DNA of 64,000 nucleotides, from contig DASPLX010000037.1 in the NCBI GenBank assembly GCA_035627375.1, forward strand, positions 186,001 through 250,000, written 5' to 3'. This DNA is from DASPLX01 sp035627375. Its GTDB lineage: Bacteria; Pseudomonadota; Gammaproteobacteria; Burkholderiales; Burkholderiaceae_D. Shown piece by piece: positions 29,222-42,600 of the stretch. Under the pieces are notes generated by a model. The model worked only from the letters and a program-made list of their open reading frames with translations, had not been told where the DNA came from and searched no databases. Every line of letters starts with the position of its first letter. The stretch's first letter is position 1. The position numbers and the translations under genes are program-made.

Positions 29222-30160
29222 ATGAAAAATATGCGATGGAACACCTTTGCCCGTTATTCTCATTGCTCTCTCGTCGCGCTGCTGTTCGCCGGTTGCGGCG
29301 GCCAGTTGCCGACCGACGGACAGATGCATGCAAGCGGCAATTCAAGGCTCTTGTCATCCTCGTCGGGCGTCTCCATGCTCAATTACGATCAGGCCGTGCT
29401 CGCCGATCGGCCGGTCCTGTACTTGGCGATGCGATCGCCGCAGCTGGGCAGCGAATACGATTTGACCGGCAACGGCAATAACGGGACCTATCGCTCGACG
29501 GACGGGGCGAAGCCCTTCGCGGTGACCATGCCGAACGGCGACACGGCATCGCGCTTCAACGGCCTGGACCAGTTCCTGGAAGTGGCGGACGCGGACGCGT
29601 TGTCGGTGCCGACCACCGGCGTGCTGACGCTCGAGGCATGGATGCGCCCGGACGTGCTCGAGTTTCCCAAGAACGAAGGCAGCGGCTATGTCCATTGGAT
29701 GGGCAAGGGGCAAGGAACCGGCGTCACCGGTCAGCAGGAATATGTCGCCCGCATGTATTCGTTGTCGAATACCGAGGAGCGCCAGAACCGTATATCGGGT
29801 TATGCCTTCAATCCGGAGGGCGGCAAGGGTTCGGGTTCCTACTTCCAGGAACCCGTCACGCCCGGCGAGTGGATACATTACGCGCTGGTGATCAATACGC
29901 GCGCTACCTCGGCGAAGTATCCGACCGGCTATGTCCGCATTTACAAGAACGGGGTGCTCAAGGATACGACCGCTCTCAATCAGTTCGATGTCGTGCCGCG
30001 CAACGGCACGGCGCCGTTCCAGGTCGGGACGCGGGCGGCGAAATCCTTTTTCCTGGGCGCGATCGGCAAGGTCGCAATGTATTCCTACGAGCTGACGCGC
30101 GAGCAACTCGGCGCGCACTATAACGCCATGTGCGCCATCGGATGCCCGTCTTCGAGTTGA
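29222..30160 (+). CDS. Lipoprotein with LamG/concanavalin-like domain
   Basis: The protein has 312 residues, with ATG at 29222 preceded by GGAGAAC. The N-terminal signal ends in the lipobox LFAGC (Cys near residue 24), so it should be lipid-anchored, probably in the outer membrane. Residues about 60-305 form a LamG/ConA-like jelly roll: VLYLAMRSP, then the typical LEAWMRPDV and WIHYALVIN strands, then GYVRIYKNGVLKD and the C-terminal GAIGKVAMYSYELTREQLGAHY. Such domains bind glycans or proteins. It lies between the two RHS giants on the same strand but after a strong terminator, so it is its own unit. It does not look like a cytosolic immunity protein. A surface-binding partner for RHS proteins or polysaccharide is possible. 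Confidence 0.85.
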   Translation: MKNMRWNTFARYSHCSLVALLFAGCGGQLPTDGQMHASGNSRLLSSSSGVSMLNYDQAVLADRPVLYLAMRSPQLGSEYDLTGNGNNGTYRSTDGAKPFAVTMPNGDTASRFNGLDQFLEVADADALSVPTTGVLTLEAWMRPDVLEFPKNEGSGYVHWMGKGQGTGVTGQQEYVARMYSLSNTEERQNRISGYAFNPEGGKGSGSYFQEPVTPGEWIHYALVINTRATSAKYPTGYVRIYKNGVLKDTTALNQFDVVPRNGTAPFQVGTRAAKSFFLGAIGKVAMYSYELTREQLGAHYNAMCAIGCPSSS

Positions 30161-30179
30161 ATCCGTTGAAGTAGGGGCG

Positions 30180-30214
30180 GCGGAAGGCTCATTTTCGAAC
30201 GGAGTTCCTTCCGC
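30180..30214 (+). terminator. Hairpin after the LamG lipoprotein gene
   Basis: GCGGAAGG (30180-30187) pairs with CCTTCCGC (30207-30214); CTC and GAG inside the loop can extend the pairing. There is no T run, so it may be a weak or factor-assisted terminator. Confidence 0.4.
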
Positions 30215-30369
30215 ACCCAGTCTCCCGCGCGCCCGCCGGGACGTTGCCACGGCCGCCCTCCGGGCCGCTGCGCCAATCTCCAGTCATGTCACGTCATGCA
30301 AATCCGGCATCGAAGCGGGGCGACCCGGATGCCCGCATTTGCCTTGCCGGCAAGGCGGTTCGAATTTTC

Positions 30370-30639
30370 AAGGCCGTTTAACGAAAAATCTCCGGACAAG
30401 GCGCCTTCCTTGTTTTCCGCGCATGAAAAGCGGCGTATCCGCGCGGGTCTTCTTCCCGCGTATACGGATGAATTACAAATTCCGATTTCTCGAGGGGAGG
30501 AGAGCCCACCCTCTTAAACAATACCCTCGAAGCAAAGATACATTGCGCAGATATTGGTATTGACCTATATCAATGCGAATTGCCGGGGCCGGTCGCGTCC
30601 ATCGCGACTGCAGAGCACTGTAAATACGGAGATCGTCAA
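30370..30639 (+). promoter_or_regulatory. RHS2 upstream control region, paralogous to that of RHS1
   Basis: The region aligns with 2627-2898: TTTTCAAGG at its left, the block ATACGGATGAATTACAAATT (30463-30482), the bipartite motif, and the near-identical leader TGTAAATACGGAGATCGTC before ATG 30640. The stretches between these blocks have diverged, so the blocks are likely functional. The rest of 30161-30370 holds only the hairpin noted above. Confidence 0.65.
30515..30545 (+). promoter_or_regulatory. Shared bipartite motif, site B (RHS2)
   Basis: TAAACAAT is at 30515-30522 and GATACATTG at 30537-30545, with a 14-base spacer. It ends 94 bases before the RHS2 start. Position and spacing equal those of site A, while the spacer sequence differs. 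Confidence 0.65.
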
Positions 30640-33600
30640 ATGGTTGCAATCGTCAATGGAAGCGGTTTGGGCCTGATGGAAACGCGGCGCTTGGGCAGCG
30701 CGGGAATGATCGGTTCGGCCGCTTCGGGAATGATGGGGGATGGCCTGTTCGTCAATGCCGCCAACGGCAACCTGATCGTGCAAAGCCAGCAGGACGGATT
30801 TGTCTCCGGACGCGGTGTCGGTATCGGCGTCGTGCGGACATATAACAGTTACGCCCACTTCGACGGCGATAACAACGATCGCTGGAAGATCGGTTTCTAT
30901 CGCCAGGTGCACGGTTTGCGAGGGACGGCCAATACTGCCGGCAGCAAGATCTTCCGTACCGACGGCGACGGCAACGAGCAGGAATTCGATTTCGACACGG
31001 CGCGCGGCGTGTATGTCAGCGCGGTCGGCGGCGAGACGGACGACACGCTCGCTTTCGATAGCGTGGCTGGGCGCTGGACCTGGACCGACGGCAACACCCA
31101 GGTGCAGGAAACCTACGACTGGAACCGGACGGCAGGTCAAGGGCGCCTGACCGGATTGCAGGATCCCGACGGGAACACGCAGGCCTACGTCTATGACGGC
31201 AGCGGCCTGCTCAATCATGTCACGCTGGCCAACGGCGACTCGGTGTATCTCGATTACACGGGAACGAACCTGAGAACAATTCGCATAGTCGATGCCGCCA
31301 ACAATTTGTTGGAAAGCACGCATTACGAGTATGACGAATTGAACCGGCTGTCGAATGTCGCCAAGGAATGGCAGGAAGACGGAGTGGCGCGGAAGTATTC
31401 CCTGCAGTATAAGTACGAAGACGCGAGTAACCGCCTGTCCAGCATAGAAGAAAGCGATCCCTCGGCGAACCAGAGCCTGCTTGCCAAGCTTGCCTTTACG
31501 TATCGGCTGCATTCGGACGGCAACTATCGCGTGGAGACGATCACGGATATGCGGCTGGGCAGGGTCACGCATCTCGAATACGACCTTGCCGCGCGTAAGA
31601 CGACGATCACCGACCCTCTGAGCGGCGTGACCGAACTCACGCATGACGCCGACGGTAACCTGGTGGACGCCGAGTTCCCGGCGGTCGGCGGCAGCCGCAC
31701 GCATCTGCATTATGAATACTATGCCGACGGGCGGCTCCATCGCATCGTGGACGCGCAACGGGCCGCCACGGTCTACGGATACGACGCCCGCGGCAACCGG
31801 AACTCGGAATCCTATCCGAATGGCGTCAGCATCACGCGTCTCTTTGACGACCAGAACCGGCTCGTGAGAGAAACGCTCCAGGGGGGCGTCGATAATCCCC
31901 TCGGCGAGCGGAAGACATACTATGCCTACGACAGGGCAGGCAACTTGCGCTTCGAAGTGAGCGCGATCGGCGAGGTGACCGAGCATCGCTACGACGGATG
32001 GGGACAGCGAGTCGCAACGCTGCGCATCGGCAGGGAGTTCTATCCCGTCGACAGCATACTTGGCGTGCCGACCGAAGAAACGCTGGCCGCCTGGACGGCG
32101 ACCAGGACCAACTTCAAGCTGCAGCGCACCGACTATACCTACGACTTCCGCGGCCAGCTCGAATCCGCGACGACCTATAGCGCCACCAAGACCGACGGCA
32201 CCGGAGACGCGACGAAGCCGAAGACCGTCACCACGTATGTCCACGATTACGCCGGACGCCTGCTCGGCTCGACCGACAGCAATCGCTTTACCACGGCATA
32301 TACCTACGACGGCATGGGCCGTCTGCTGACGAGCCGGGAAGGCGACCTGGTCAAGACCCGGCTGTATGCCGATGCGGGACACTCGGTGCTCACCACGGTC
32401 GTCACCGCCCAGGCGGACGGATTGCAAACGCTCCAGCAATTCAACGCCGCCGGCGAGCTGATCAGCGTCACCCAAGGCGGCAGGGCATCGACGACCTTTG
32501 CCTACGACCAGAACGGCAACCTGCGGCTCACCACCGATTCCACCGGCATCAAAACGATGGCGCTGTACGATTCCGCGCGCCGCAAGATCGCCGAGATCGG
32601 GAACGACGGCAGGATGGTCGTATTCCAATACAACAGCAATCATCAACTGGTCCGGACTGTCCGTTATGCCAATGCGCTGACCGCCACGCAGCTGGCGGAC
32701 CTGCAGTCGACGGAGAACGGCACCGCGCCGCTGTTCGATGCCATCGACGATCTGACCCCGTGGCTGCCGATCCCGAATAGCGACGACGATCGCGCGGAGT
32801 GGTCGCTGTACGATGCCGTCGGCCAGTTGATGAAGACGATCGACGCGACCGGCCACGTGACGGAATTCAAGCGCGGCCCCGACGGCAATGTCCTGGCATC
32901 GATCCGCTATGCCGTGGCATTGACGGCAACCGAGTTGGGCGCTCTGACGCTCGAGTCGACGGCCGACGACGTGCCGACGACGTACACGCAGTATGCGCGT
33001 GTCGAGCGTTCCGTCTACGACAAGGCGGGAAAGCTGCGCGCCGCGGTGGATGGCGAGGGTTACATCACAGAATACACCTACGACGCCGGCGGTTTGCTGA
33101 CCAAGACGTCGCGCTACTACGAACGATTGAACGATTTATCGAATCCGGACTTCAGCCTGGATCTGAGCATTATTCCGACAGGGAGGCCGTCCGATCCGGC
33201 GCCGGCGTTGCGTACGTATTACCGGTATGATGCGCGCGGTCTTCTGACATCGGAAGTCGATGCCGAAGAGTATTTGACGGAATTCGAATACGACGATGCC
33301 GGAAACAAGACGAGGGTGACGCGCTATGCCGGACGCATCACCGGCGCATCGGCGGAATTCGGCACGATCGAACAATTGCGTGCCCGGGCGATAGAGAACG
33401 GCTTGCCGGAGCAGCCGCAAGTCGTTGCCTACACTTACAACGCCCTCGGCCTGGTCGAAAGCCAAACGTCGGCGGATGGCGTCTTGACGACCTACGGATA
33501 TGACGAACACGGCCGTCTGATCCGGCAGACCGCCGCGCAAGGAACCACCGAAGAACTGATCCAGACGTGGAAGTATGACAAGTACGGCCAGCTGGAAAAG

Positions 33601-36600
33601 CAGTTCAACGCGGAAGGGAAATTCGCCAGCTATCAATATGACGATGCCGGCCGCATGACGCAGTCCGTCGACTACAAGGGCAACGTCACCTGGTATTACT
33701 ACGACGACGCCGGCATATTGACGCATACCATCAATTCGCTGGGCGAGGTGCGCACGCAGCTGCACAACAACTTCCTGGAAACCAGGCAGGAAAGTACCCA
33801 TGTCAACAGGTTGAGCGACACGGTGGTCGGCTCGCTCCAGGGCGGTTTCGTCGACGCGGCCCTGCGCACGGCGATCTCCCAGCTGTTCGACGCGCAAAAG
33901 GACGGCGTGGTCGAATACAAATACACGCGGCGCGGCGAACTGAAGGAGCGCAGCGACAATAGCGGCGCGCTGACAACCTATCGCTATAACGCGTTCGGCG
34001 AAGTCGACCGGCAACAAGTGCTGGACGGCGCGACGACGATCCATGACTACGACCGCCGCGGCTTGCTCAAATTTACCAGCGCCGATCGCGACATCTACCG
34101 CCAGTACGATGCATTTGGCCGCTTGGTACTGGTCGACGACGGTACCGAGACCATCAACTTCTTCCACTACGACAATCTCGGCCGGAACGTTTATCTCATC
34201 GGCGCCGAAAACTGGAGGAACGGTTCTTCCGCCGGGGTCGTGATGGCCTATGACGCGTTCGGTCGCATGACTTCGCGCACCGATGCGATGGGCAATACGA
34301 CCACGTATCAGTACGATGCGGCCGAGCGCAAGACGGTGATGATCAGCGCCGGCGGCATATCCGTCACCACCTTCTACAACCGGCATGGGGAGGTGCGGGA
34401 AATCGTCGACGGACGCGGCAATACGACGACCTACCAATACAACAAGAATCTGCAGCTGACCAAGGTGCTGGACGGCGACGGCAATATACTGGAGAGCCGC
34501 GAATACGACGACAACGGCAACCAGACTCTGGCGACCGACGGCTCCGGCAGGAAGATCAGCTACAGGTACGACGCGGCCAACCGTCTCTTCAAGACCATCG
34601 TCGATCCGGACGGCTTGAACCAGGTGACCGAAACCACCTTCGACGGCCGCGGCCAAGCCATCACCATCAAGGATGCCAACGGCGTCGTCACGACGCAGAC
34701 CTTTTACCAGAACGGCAAGCTGAAAGACTTCATAGTCGACCCGGACGGACTGGCGCTGCGCACGGTATTCACCTACGACGCCGCGGGCAACGTCATGAGC
34801 ATGACGGAAGGCGCCGGCAGCGCCACGCCGAGGACGACCAGCTATGTGTACGACGACTTCGGCCGCAGGCTTTCGGAAACGATCGATCCGGAAGGATTGG
34901 CGCTGACCACGACGTATGACTACGATCGCTACGGCAACGTGGTCAGGAAGACCGATGCCAACGGCCATGTCACGCTCTACGGCTACGATGCGGACCACCG
35001 GATGGTTCTCACCATCGAAGCGACCGGCGTGGCGACCAGCTATCGTTACGACTACGACGGCCGCCTGGTCGAAACGACGGTGCATGCCGCATCCGCGGAA
35101 GAATATCTGTCATGGCCGGTGGAAGAACTCCAAGGCATGCATTGGGCCGATTTCGTCGAACTGCCCCCGGACAATAACGACCGCGCCACGACCAACGTCT
35201 ACGATGCCGACGGCCGCATCAAGTTCGTGATCGGGCCGAACCGCCAGGTGACCGGCTACGTGCGCGACAACAACGGCAATGTCGTCGTCACGCGCCAATA
35301 TGCCGCCACGGACTGGACATTGATCGGAAACAATCTGGTGATCGCCGAGTCGCCGCAAGACCGCCTGCGGCAAAACGTCTACGACGAATTCAATCGCGTT
35401 CGCTTCGAGATCGACGCGGAAGGCCGCGTGATCGAAAGCCGTTTCGATGAGGACGGGCGGATCGAGGCCAAGATCGCGTATCTGTGCACGGTCATGCCGA
35501 CCGGCGCGGAGCGGACCGTGGCGTCGATGCAGGCGGAATTGACTTCGAGCGCGTCGGATCGCACAACCTCGTTCTCGTACGACGGCGCGGGCCGCGTGAG
35601 CAGCACGACGGATCCGCAGGGTCATGTCGTTACCTACGCCTATGATGCCGTGGGCCGGCAAGCCGGCGTGACCCAGCAGGCAGGAACTTCCGCCAGCGAC
35701 CCCGACAATCGCACCGTCCGCACGGTATTCGATGCGGCCGGCAGGCAGGCTTACGTCATCGACGCCCAGGGCTTCGTCACCGAATTCGTCCATAACGCCG
35801 TCGGCGAAGGCGTCAGGACGATCCGTCACGCGGAACGGATCGCCGTGCCGAGCGGGACGCTGACCGTCGCTGTCATCGCCGGCCTGCTTTCGCAGGACGC
35901 GACGGACCGTACCGAAGTCAATCAATACAACGCGGCCGGCCTGATGACGATGCATATCGATGCGCTCGGGCGCACGACGATGTATGAGTACGACGCCGGC
36001 GGACAGCTGACCCTGACTAGGCAATGCGCCGAACTGGCCGAGTGGAATGAAGCCGGCCACACCTGGATCGCGCCGTCGACGTCCGCTGGCGATCGCCGCA
36101 CCGCGATCGTGCGCGACGTTCTCAATCAGGTCAGTTATATCGTCGATGCCGAAGGTCGCGTCACCTATCAGCACGTGAACAACTTCGGTCAAGTGGACGT
36201 CACGACGCAGTTCGCGGCGAAGGTAACGGGTTGGGCGACCGGCGCGGAGGCGGGCGATGCATTGAGCCTGGCCAGCCTGGCGGAACTGGCCAATGCCGCG
36301 ACCGATCGTACCAGCTATGTGGTGTACAACAATAACGGCCAGGTCAGCTACACGATCGATCCGATGGGTCGCGTAACGGGCGTGCAACACAATGTGTTCG
36401 GCGATGAGACGATCACCACCGCCTATGCGAACCCGGGCCAGTGGGTCGACGGCGAGTTCCAGGTCGCCGACAGCGACAGCGACCGCCGTACGGCAAGCGT
36501 GATGGACCTGGAGCATCGCCGCCGGTTCACCGTGGATGCGGAAGGCCGCGTCACGATGCTCACGCTCGACAGCTTCGGCGGCGTGACGTCGAGCACGCAA

Positions 36601-39600
36601 TTGGCGGCGACGGTGGCCGGCTGGGCGACGCGCGACGAAGCGGCTGACGCCCTCGATCCGGCCAACCTGGCGGCGCTGGCCAACGCGAGCCGCGATCGCA
36701 CCACGGAAATGGTGTACAACGCCAACGGCGAGGTGATCTACACCCGTGATCCGATGGGCCACGTGACGGGCATTCAGCGCAACGCATTCGGTGAAGTGAC
36801 GATCACGACGGCCTACGTGAACCCGGGCCAGTGGGTCGACGGCGAGTTCCAGGTCGCCGACAGCGACAACGACCGCCGCACGGCCAGCATCACCGACCTG
36901 GAGCACAATCGCCGCTTCACCGTCGATGCGGAAGGCCACATCACGATGCTCGCGCTCGATAGTTTCGGGGGCGTGACGTCGAGCACGCAAGTGTTCTTGA
37001 CAGTGACGGGCTGGAAGACGCGAGACGAAGCGGCGGACGCCCTCGATCCGGCCAACCTGGCGTTGCGGCTCTATCCCTACCACGACCGTACCACGGAGAT
37101 GGTGTACAACGCCAACGGCGAGGTGATCTACACCCGCGACCCGCTGGGCCACGTGACGGGCGTGCAGCGCAATGCATTCGGCGATGTGACGATCACGACG
37201 GCGTATGCGAACCCGGGCCAGTGGGTCGACGGCGAGTTCCAGGTCGCCGACAGCGACGGCGACCGTCGCACGGCCAGCATCGTCGATCTGGAGCACGGTC
37301 GACGGTTCACGGTGGATGCGGAAGGCCGTGTCACGATGCTCACGCTCGACAGCTTCGGCGGCGTGACGTCGAGCACGCAATTGGCGGCGACGGTGGCCGG
37401 CTGGGCGACGCGCGACGAAGCGGCGGACGCCCTCGATCCGGCCAACCTGGCGGCGCTGGCCAACGCGAGCCGCGATCGCACCGCGGAGACGGTGTACAAC
37501 GCTAACGGCGAGGTGATCTACACCCGCGACCCGATGGGTCACGTGACGGGCATTCAGCGCAATGCATTCGGCGAAGTGACGATCACGACGGCCTACGTGA
37601 ATCCGGGCCAATGGGTCGGCGGCGAATTCCAGGTGCAAGAGAGTCCGGACGATCATCGTACGGCGAGCATCAAGGACCTGGAACACCACCGCCAGTTCAA
37701 CGTGGACGGGGAAGGCCGCGTCACGATGCTGACGTTCGACAGTTTCGGCGGGGTAGTCTCGAGCACGGAATTGGCGACGATCGTGACGGGCTGGACGACG
37801 CGGACGGAAGCCGCCGACGCCCTCGATCCGTCCGATCTGGCGGAACTGGCCGACGCCGCGCGCGACCGCACCACGCAGATGGTGTACAACAAGAACGGCC
37901 ACGTGATCTATAGCATCGCCCCGATGGGCAATGTCGTGGGCATGCAATACAACGCCTTCGACGAAGTGATCGGCAAGACGGCGTTCGTCAATGCCGGCCA
38001 ATGGATCGGCGGCGAATTCCAGGTCGCCGGCCACGCCGGCGACCGCCATACGGCCATGGCCTACAACGCCAACGGCCAGGTGGTCGCGGAAGTCGATGCC
38101 CTGGGCGCCGTCACGACCCACCTGTTCGATACCTTCGGCAAGCTGAGCCATACGTTCCGCTATGGGGAGGCAATCCAGAACTGGTCCGCGAGCAGCGTGT
38201 TTACCGGCGAGTTGCCGAACAATGTCGCGGCGAGCCATATTCGTCATAGCGGATTCGCGTACGACAAGAACGGCAACATGACGGTGGCCGTGGATGAAAA
38301 AGGCGCCGTCACGATCCATACGTACAATGCGTTCGACGAGCTGACCGATACCCGTCGATATGCCAGGGTGGTCGAGGGATGGATCTCCGGCTGGACCCCT
38401 GGCGCCATTTTCACCGGCGAATTGCCCTCGTATGTGACTTCCGGCTCCGCCCGCCACACGCAGAACGTATACGGTTCCGGCGGGCAGATAACGCATCGCA
38501 TCGACGCCGCCGGTACAGTGACGAAATTCGATTTCGACGACTTCGGCAACGTCAAGCGCACGTCGACTTTCGCCGCGCAGATTACGACCCGATCGCCGGC
38601 AGATGCCCTGGCGACGGCGCTCGCCGGCCTGGAAGGCACGGAAGCGCGCATCGCCAATTCGGTGCGCAATGCCAACAACCAGGTCGTCTATGACATCGAC
38701 CAGACGGGTCATGTCACCAAGTTCGACCACGATGAATTCGGCCGTGTCGTGCGCATGACCAGCTTTGCCGAGCCGATCGCTGTCGACTTGTCCGACGCCG
38801 ACCTGGCGACCGCATTGGCGCAACTGGATCCCACCCGGGCGCGTATCACTTCCCGGGCCTATAACGCCAATGGCGAGCTGACCCATGAAGTCGACGCCAT
38901 GGGCAACGTCACGAAGTACGAATACGACGCCTTCGGCAAGACCGTCCGCACGAAGAGGTTCGAGCAGACGATCGCCGTCGGATTGTCCGGTCCCGACTTG
39001 GACGCCGCGTTGACGGCGCTGGAGAATACCGAAGCGCGGATCAAGGCTTTCGTCTACGACGCGAACGGTCAACCGGTATGGCAGGTGAACGAGCTCGGCC
39101 ACGTGGCGAAGCTCGACTACAACAGGTTCGGCCAGGTCACGCGCGCCACTTCCTTCGAAGCGACGGTGGCGGTCGGCCTTTCCGACGCCGCGCTGGCGAC
39201 GGCATTGTCGGAATTGAGTCCCGCGAATGCCCGCGCCACCGTCACCGCCTACGATGCCGGCGGGCGCGTCATCGGCACCGTTGCCGTCACCGGCCACGTC
39301 ACGACCTACCGATACAACGCCTACGGCGATAAGCTCGGCACATTCCGCTACGGAACGGCGATCACGGGATGGTCGGCAACCAGCGTCTTCGACGGCACCT
39401 TGCCGGGCAACGTGGCCGGCGGAGATTGCCGCCACAGCGCCGCTTTCCATGACGACGGCGGGTTCGTCATCGCGTCCGTCGACGAAGCGGGCTATGTCAA
39501 GTCTTACGAGAGGAACGCCTACGGCGAACTCATCCGTGTCGTGGAGTATGAAACGGCGATCCAATACTGGGGACCGTCGAGCTACTTCATCGGCCCGCCG

Positions 39601-42600
39601 CCGTACGTCGCCGAAGGACCGTCGCGCGAGACCGTCATGACGTACAACGAGCGCGGCCAGCAGGTGCGCACGATGGACGCGGCCATGCGCGTCAGCGAAA
39701 CCGTCTATAACGCTTACGGCGACGTTTCGCAAAAGATCCGGTATTCCCAGCCGGGCACCTGGGACGGCACGAACAAGACCATCGCGGTGGCTCCGTCCGC
39801 CCAAGACAGGGTCGCGGAATTCTTCTACGACGCCCATGGGCGCCTCACTCAGGAGGTCGGGGCGGACGGCGCAACGACGGTAGTGACGTACGGATCCTAT
39901 GGCGAAGTCAGCCAGAAGATCGCCCGCTACAACAAGGCGCATTGGAATGCGGCGTCGAAGCACTGGGAACTGAGGGCCGCCGATGAGCAGCGCGACCGGG
40001 TAACCCAGTTCGCGTACAACGCCGTCGGACAGGTGACGACGCAAGTCGGTCCGGACGGCAGGACGGCCGTCTCGGTCTACGGCGCGTTCAATGAACTGAG
40101 GCTCGCGATTGCGCGCTTTACGCTGGCCGAATGGGATCCGGACAATCATGTATGGCTCTTGCCGGAACAGGACGGCGAAGATCGCGTCCGGCAATTCAGT
40201 TACGATGCAGCGGGCCGGGTGACGGAAGAGATCGATCCCGAAGGCAAGACGGTCGCGACGGTCTACACCAACTTCGGGGAGGTGAAGCAACGCATCGTCC
40301 GGTTCGAGAACGCCGTGTTCAACGGCGATGCGGTGGGCTGGGAATCGCCGGATCCGTCGGAGAACGACCGCATCACCGAGCAGATGTACAACGTATACGG
40401 TCAAGCCGTATTCACGGTCGATGCGGCCAATCGCGTCACGCAGACCCTCTACGGTGCGTACGGCGAAACGCGCGGCCAGGTGCAGTACGCCACGCCATTG
40501 GGCGACGACGCGCCGCGCACGGAACAAGGCGTCGCGGCGTTCTACAGCGCCAACGGCGGCAATCGCAACGCGGCGGAGGACCGCTACACGGCACAGATCA
40601 TCGGCCAGAACGGCCGCGTGGCGTTCAGCGTGGATGCGCAAGGTTATCTGACTCGTTACGAATACGATTTCCAAGGCGCGGTCACGGGCGTGCAGCGGTA
40701 TGCCAATGCCATCGCCAATTGGTCGCAAGACGTGACGCTGCCGGCCAACCCGGTCAGCCTGGTCACCGTCGATCCGGCGGAGGACAGTTTCACGGCGACG
40801 GCTTACGACGCCGCCGGCCACGCCCGCTTCCGGGTCGATGCGGAAGGCAACGTGACGGAATTGCGTTACAGCCCGTTCGACGAAGTCGTCGCCGAGATTC
40901 GTTACGCCACGCCGATCGGCACGCCGGAGAATCCGTGGGGACCGTCCCGGGCGCATGACCTGGCGGCGCTCGAAGAGTGGGCGGAGACGCACGCCGCAAC
41001 GGCCGATCGTTACAGCGCCACGGTGTACGCCAAGAACGGCGTGGCGCTGTACACGGTCGACGCCAAGGGCCATGTCGTCGAGTACGCGCAAAACAATTTC
41101 GGCGAAATCACGCTGACCAAACGCTATTGGAACAGCGTGACGAACTGGCCGCAGTCGCCGCAATTGCCGGAAAGCGCCGGCGAGCTGGTGCAAAGCGGCA
41201 GGCTGCAGGTCAATGTCAGCCTCGACCGCTGGACGTTCACGGTCCGCGACGCGAGCGGCCGCGAGTGCTTCGAATACGACGCGGAGAATTACGTCACCGA
41301 GAAGGTCTACAACACGTTCGGCGAAGTCAGGGAAGTGCTGCGCTACCAGGAAGAGCTGTACGCGGCGGTGAACGTGAATACCACCGTGGCGGAAATGGCG
41401 GTGCACCGTTACGCGCTGACGCACGACTATAACGGCAATGAAGTCTTGCCGGCCTCGACCCGGTACGCCTATAACCGCGCCGGTCAAGTCACCGACATCA
41501 CGCGACGTATCGACGCCACCCAATCGGTCGTAACGCATACCGCATACGATACGTTCGGACAAGCCGTCGAAGTGACCGACGCCTACGGCACGGCCCAGGC
41601 CGTCACGTCGAAGCGCGAATTCGACAAGCTCGGCCGGGTGACGGCGGAAACGCAAGCCTACGGCACCGCGGACGAAGTCACGACCCGCTACCACTACGGC
41701 TTCAACTCCACGGAAGTGACGTCGACGCGCGGCATCGATCTGCTCGAACGCGACACGGATTGGGCGCGCAGCGAGCGGATCGCGCTGCTGGGCGCGGCCA
41801 AGGAATACAAGAGCAGCCTGACGGACGCGGACAAGGCCGTGCTGCGCGCCTTGTACACGACCGTCCAAAAGACCGACCGGAGCGGCCGCGTCGTCGAGAT
41901 CGCCGCGCCGGCGGTCAAGACCGCGGCCGGCGCCGAGCAACTGGTCAAGAAACAGGTCTATGTCGGCAATACTGTCACGACCAAATCCTACCTGCGCAGC
42001 GTCAGCAGCGCTGGAGTGGTTACGGAAAGCTACCTGGCGGGCTACGACGAATACGTCGAATACGACCGCCTCGGCCGCGAAAGCGTGTACGTGGATGCCG
42101 TGCAGCAGAAGACGGTCAAGCAATACAACGCCTTCGGCGAGCTCGAAACGCTTGCCAAGCATGCACGCAGCGGTTTGACCGGCGTCAGCGACGAGACGAC
42201 CACGTTCGCCTACGACAAGATGGGCCGTCGGATCGATACGCTCACGCAATTCGGCAGCGCCGCGGATGTCCGTCATGAAGCGGCTTCCTACAACGCCTTC
42301 GGCGAGCAACAAACCAAGGATGTGTACTGGAACAATTCGGACGGCGCGAAAATCGGCCATTGGACGTATGAATACGACCGCCTGGGCCGGTTGCACATCG
42401 AAACGCTGCCGGTCACGGCCAAGAATGCCTCGGGACAGGACGCGCCCGTCAGGAAGGTCTACAACTATGACGCCAACGGCAATCTCACTTCGCTCAGCGA
42501 AGCAGGGTCGCAGCCGGAAGGTCGCCTGACGTTCTTCAAGTACGATCTGGCCGGCCGCATGACCAGCAAGACCGACCCGACGGTGGCGGCGTACGATCCC

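Noticed and set aside
30580..30639. Upstream start for RHS2 adding 20 residues
   Set aside because: The added residues are not matched before RHS1, whereas ATG 30640 has the same GGAG site and the same MVAIVNGSGLGL start as RHS1.
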